NCBI GenBank assembly: GCA_030549495.1
Contig: JAUIRK010000097.1
Span: 1,335,001-1,399,000 of the forward strand
Reading direction: 5' to 3'
Source of the DNA: Nectonema munidae
Taxonomy: Eukaryota; Nematomorpha; Nectonematoida; Nectonematidae
Length of the DNA: 64,000 nucleotides
Under the pieces are notes generated by a model. That model worked only from the letters and a program-made list of their open reading frames with translations. It was not told the DNA's origin and ran no database searches. Numbering within the stretch: position 1 is the stretch's first letter; every line of letters begins with the position of its first letter. Below are positions 63,105-64,000 of the stretch, piece by piece. Position numbers and translations under genes: made by a program.

Positions 63105-64000
63105 CCCTTTACACCGAACAAAGAATATTAAAATTTTTGCGTTTACATTTACTATTTTATTTCTTTATTTAAGTTAATAAATGGAAAAAACAAAAAAATA
63201 ATCTTTTGTTACATTTTCTGCAAAAAAGCCTTGTATTTTTTTTGCATTCGACACACCTTCCTTCTGTCGTTGTTTCTAATATATGATTGATTCCATCAAA
63301 TGGTACACCTTTTGCTGTTGAGGACGTCCTAATCGTTTTCTTGGCTGTACAGAATTGATGAGACATCTACATATTTCTCTTCTGAAATCAAGATGTGTAT
63401 GACGCTCATTTTGAATTTTTTGATGAAACTTGTAAGCCGCCACAACAGAAAGATTTACAATGTGCGAAAACAAGTTCCACCACCACTTCTTTGATCGTAA
63501 TGTCTTTAGCTTGCTAACATTCAGTCGCAAATATCTAAATCACCCATCCCTTTATTGTACATTTTCACAAGATAGGGCTGTTTTATTTGTCTCTTTTTTT
63601 TATTTTTTACTCGTCTTTCAGCCATTTGGATGGGAAAAACACTATAGTAATTGCTTGCAATGCTAACTGCACAATTATCATTCCAAATAGCACACAAGAT
63701 TTTCCCATTTGATCTGTATTCAAAAGAACCTCTATCACTTTTTTTAAATTCTTTACTTGATGGTAGCGGGCATCCACCTGTTCGATTAGTGCGTATTGTG
63801 CTACATGCTCTAATGTTGCTTTCTTTTAATTCTTGTAAAAGTTTGTAACTTGTAAAAAAGTTGTCGAAAAAAACCACATGCTTATTTCTTTGTGAAATTG
63901 GACTCAAAAGAGTATTTGCCACGTGGCTTCCTAATGATCTTTTTCGGCTTTCTTCTTTCCCACAATAAATATCAAAGTTATATGGGTAGCCGTCTGAACT
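63105..64000 (-). mobile_element. piggyBac-type transposon, 3' part (runs off the window)
   Basis: Starts at TTAA|CCCTTTACACC and extends past the right edge. It holds the C-terminal half of the transposase on the minus strand. The 5' half and the other terminal repeat lie outside the window. Confidence 0.85.
63169..64000 (-). pseudogene. piggyBac transposase, C-terminal half, frameshifted
   Basis: Frame 1 (63922-63521 and open upstream) carries KHVVFFDNFFTSYKLLQELK with the second catalytic Asp, TGGCPLPSSKEFKKSDRGSF and KGMGDLDICD with the third catalytic Asp (family form MGGVDxxD). A one-base change near 63522 moves to SKLKTLRSKKWWWNLFSHIV, VVAAYKFHQ. A second change near 63355 moves to the C-terminal cysteine-rich domain (GRCVECKKNTRLFCRKCNKR), which binds element ends in this family. 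It ends at 63169. With two frame changes it is inactive as read, though otherwise well preserved, so fairly young. Confidence 0.88.

Overview
The window is an AT-rich (about 70% by eye) invertebrate nuclear region, most likely arthropod. The evidence is the gene content (an acid lipase, an 11-beta-HSD-like SDR, RbBP5 and an LRR surface protein), short GT-AG introns beside very long transposon-filled ones, CR1/jockey-type LINEs, many hAT and piggyBac relics, and long homopolymer G/C runs. Placing it in arthropods is an inference; nothing here fixes the species.

Host genes. (1) A secreted or membrane leucine-rich-repeat protein on the minus strand has its signal-peptide/LRRNT exon at 10343-10738 and a second LRR exon at 3975 downward. 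The 6.4-kb intron joins them in phase 0 and keeps LRR register. (2) A minus-strand acid (lysosomal/gastric type) lipase can be assembled from five exons between 24054 and 15653; all phases agree, it encodes 367 residues, and only the N-terminal leader exon is missing. (3) A single-exon RbBP5, the WD40 core subunit of COMPASS/MLL H3K4 methyltransferases, lies at 41920-43632 on the plus strand. (4) A single-exon short-chain dehydrogenase like HSD11B1 lies at 57746-58654 on the plus strand. (5) One probable 87-bp exon of an unrecognised minus-strand gene lies at 56564-56650.

The rest is mostly transposon. There are five LINE copies: 25085-28615 minus, 28636-29215 plus, 30030-33695 plus (I/R1-like with RNase H), 38115-39768 minus, and 48835-52975 minus (CR1-like with a PHD-type finger in ORF1). 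There is a decayed hAT gene of the ZBED5/Buster type in the lipase intron and a piggyBac transposase cut by the right window edge. At least five hAT MITEs are present, four with exact 8-bp target duplications and one with 7 of 8. A mariner-type MITE, several foldback elements, tRNA-like SINE relics and a broken Ty3/gypsy integrase fossil complete the set.

Layout: 1-10.8 kb LRR gene and its MITE-rich intron; 10.8-15.6 kb spacer; 15.6-24.1 kb acid lipase; 24.1-40.7 kb LINE and fossil cluster; 41.5-43.7 kb RbBP5; 43.9-53 kb MITEs, a tandem-repeat element and a long LINE; 53-57.7 kb spacer with a large inverted repeat; 57.7-58.7 kb SDR; 59-64 kb MITEs, a recent 262-bp duplication, a SINE and piggyBac. 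The genes do not form a common pathway; they are independent neighbours. The most unusual items are the tandem-repeat element present once with one monomer and once with about nine or ten, the relic of the RbBP5 3' end just upstream of the gene, the large inverted repeat at 55.2-56.2 kb, and a UAAUG stop-start overlap in one LINE.
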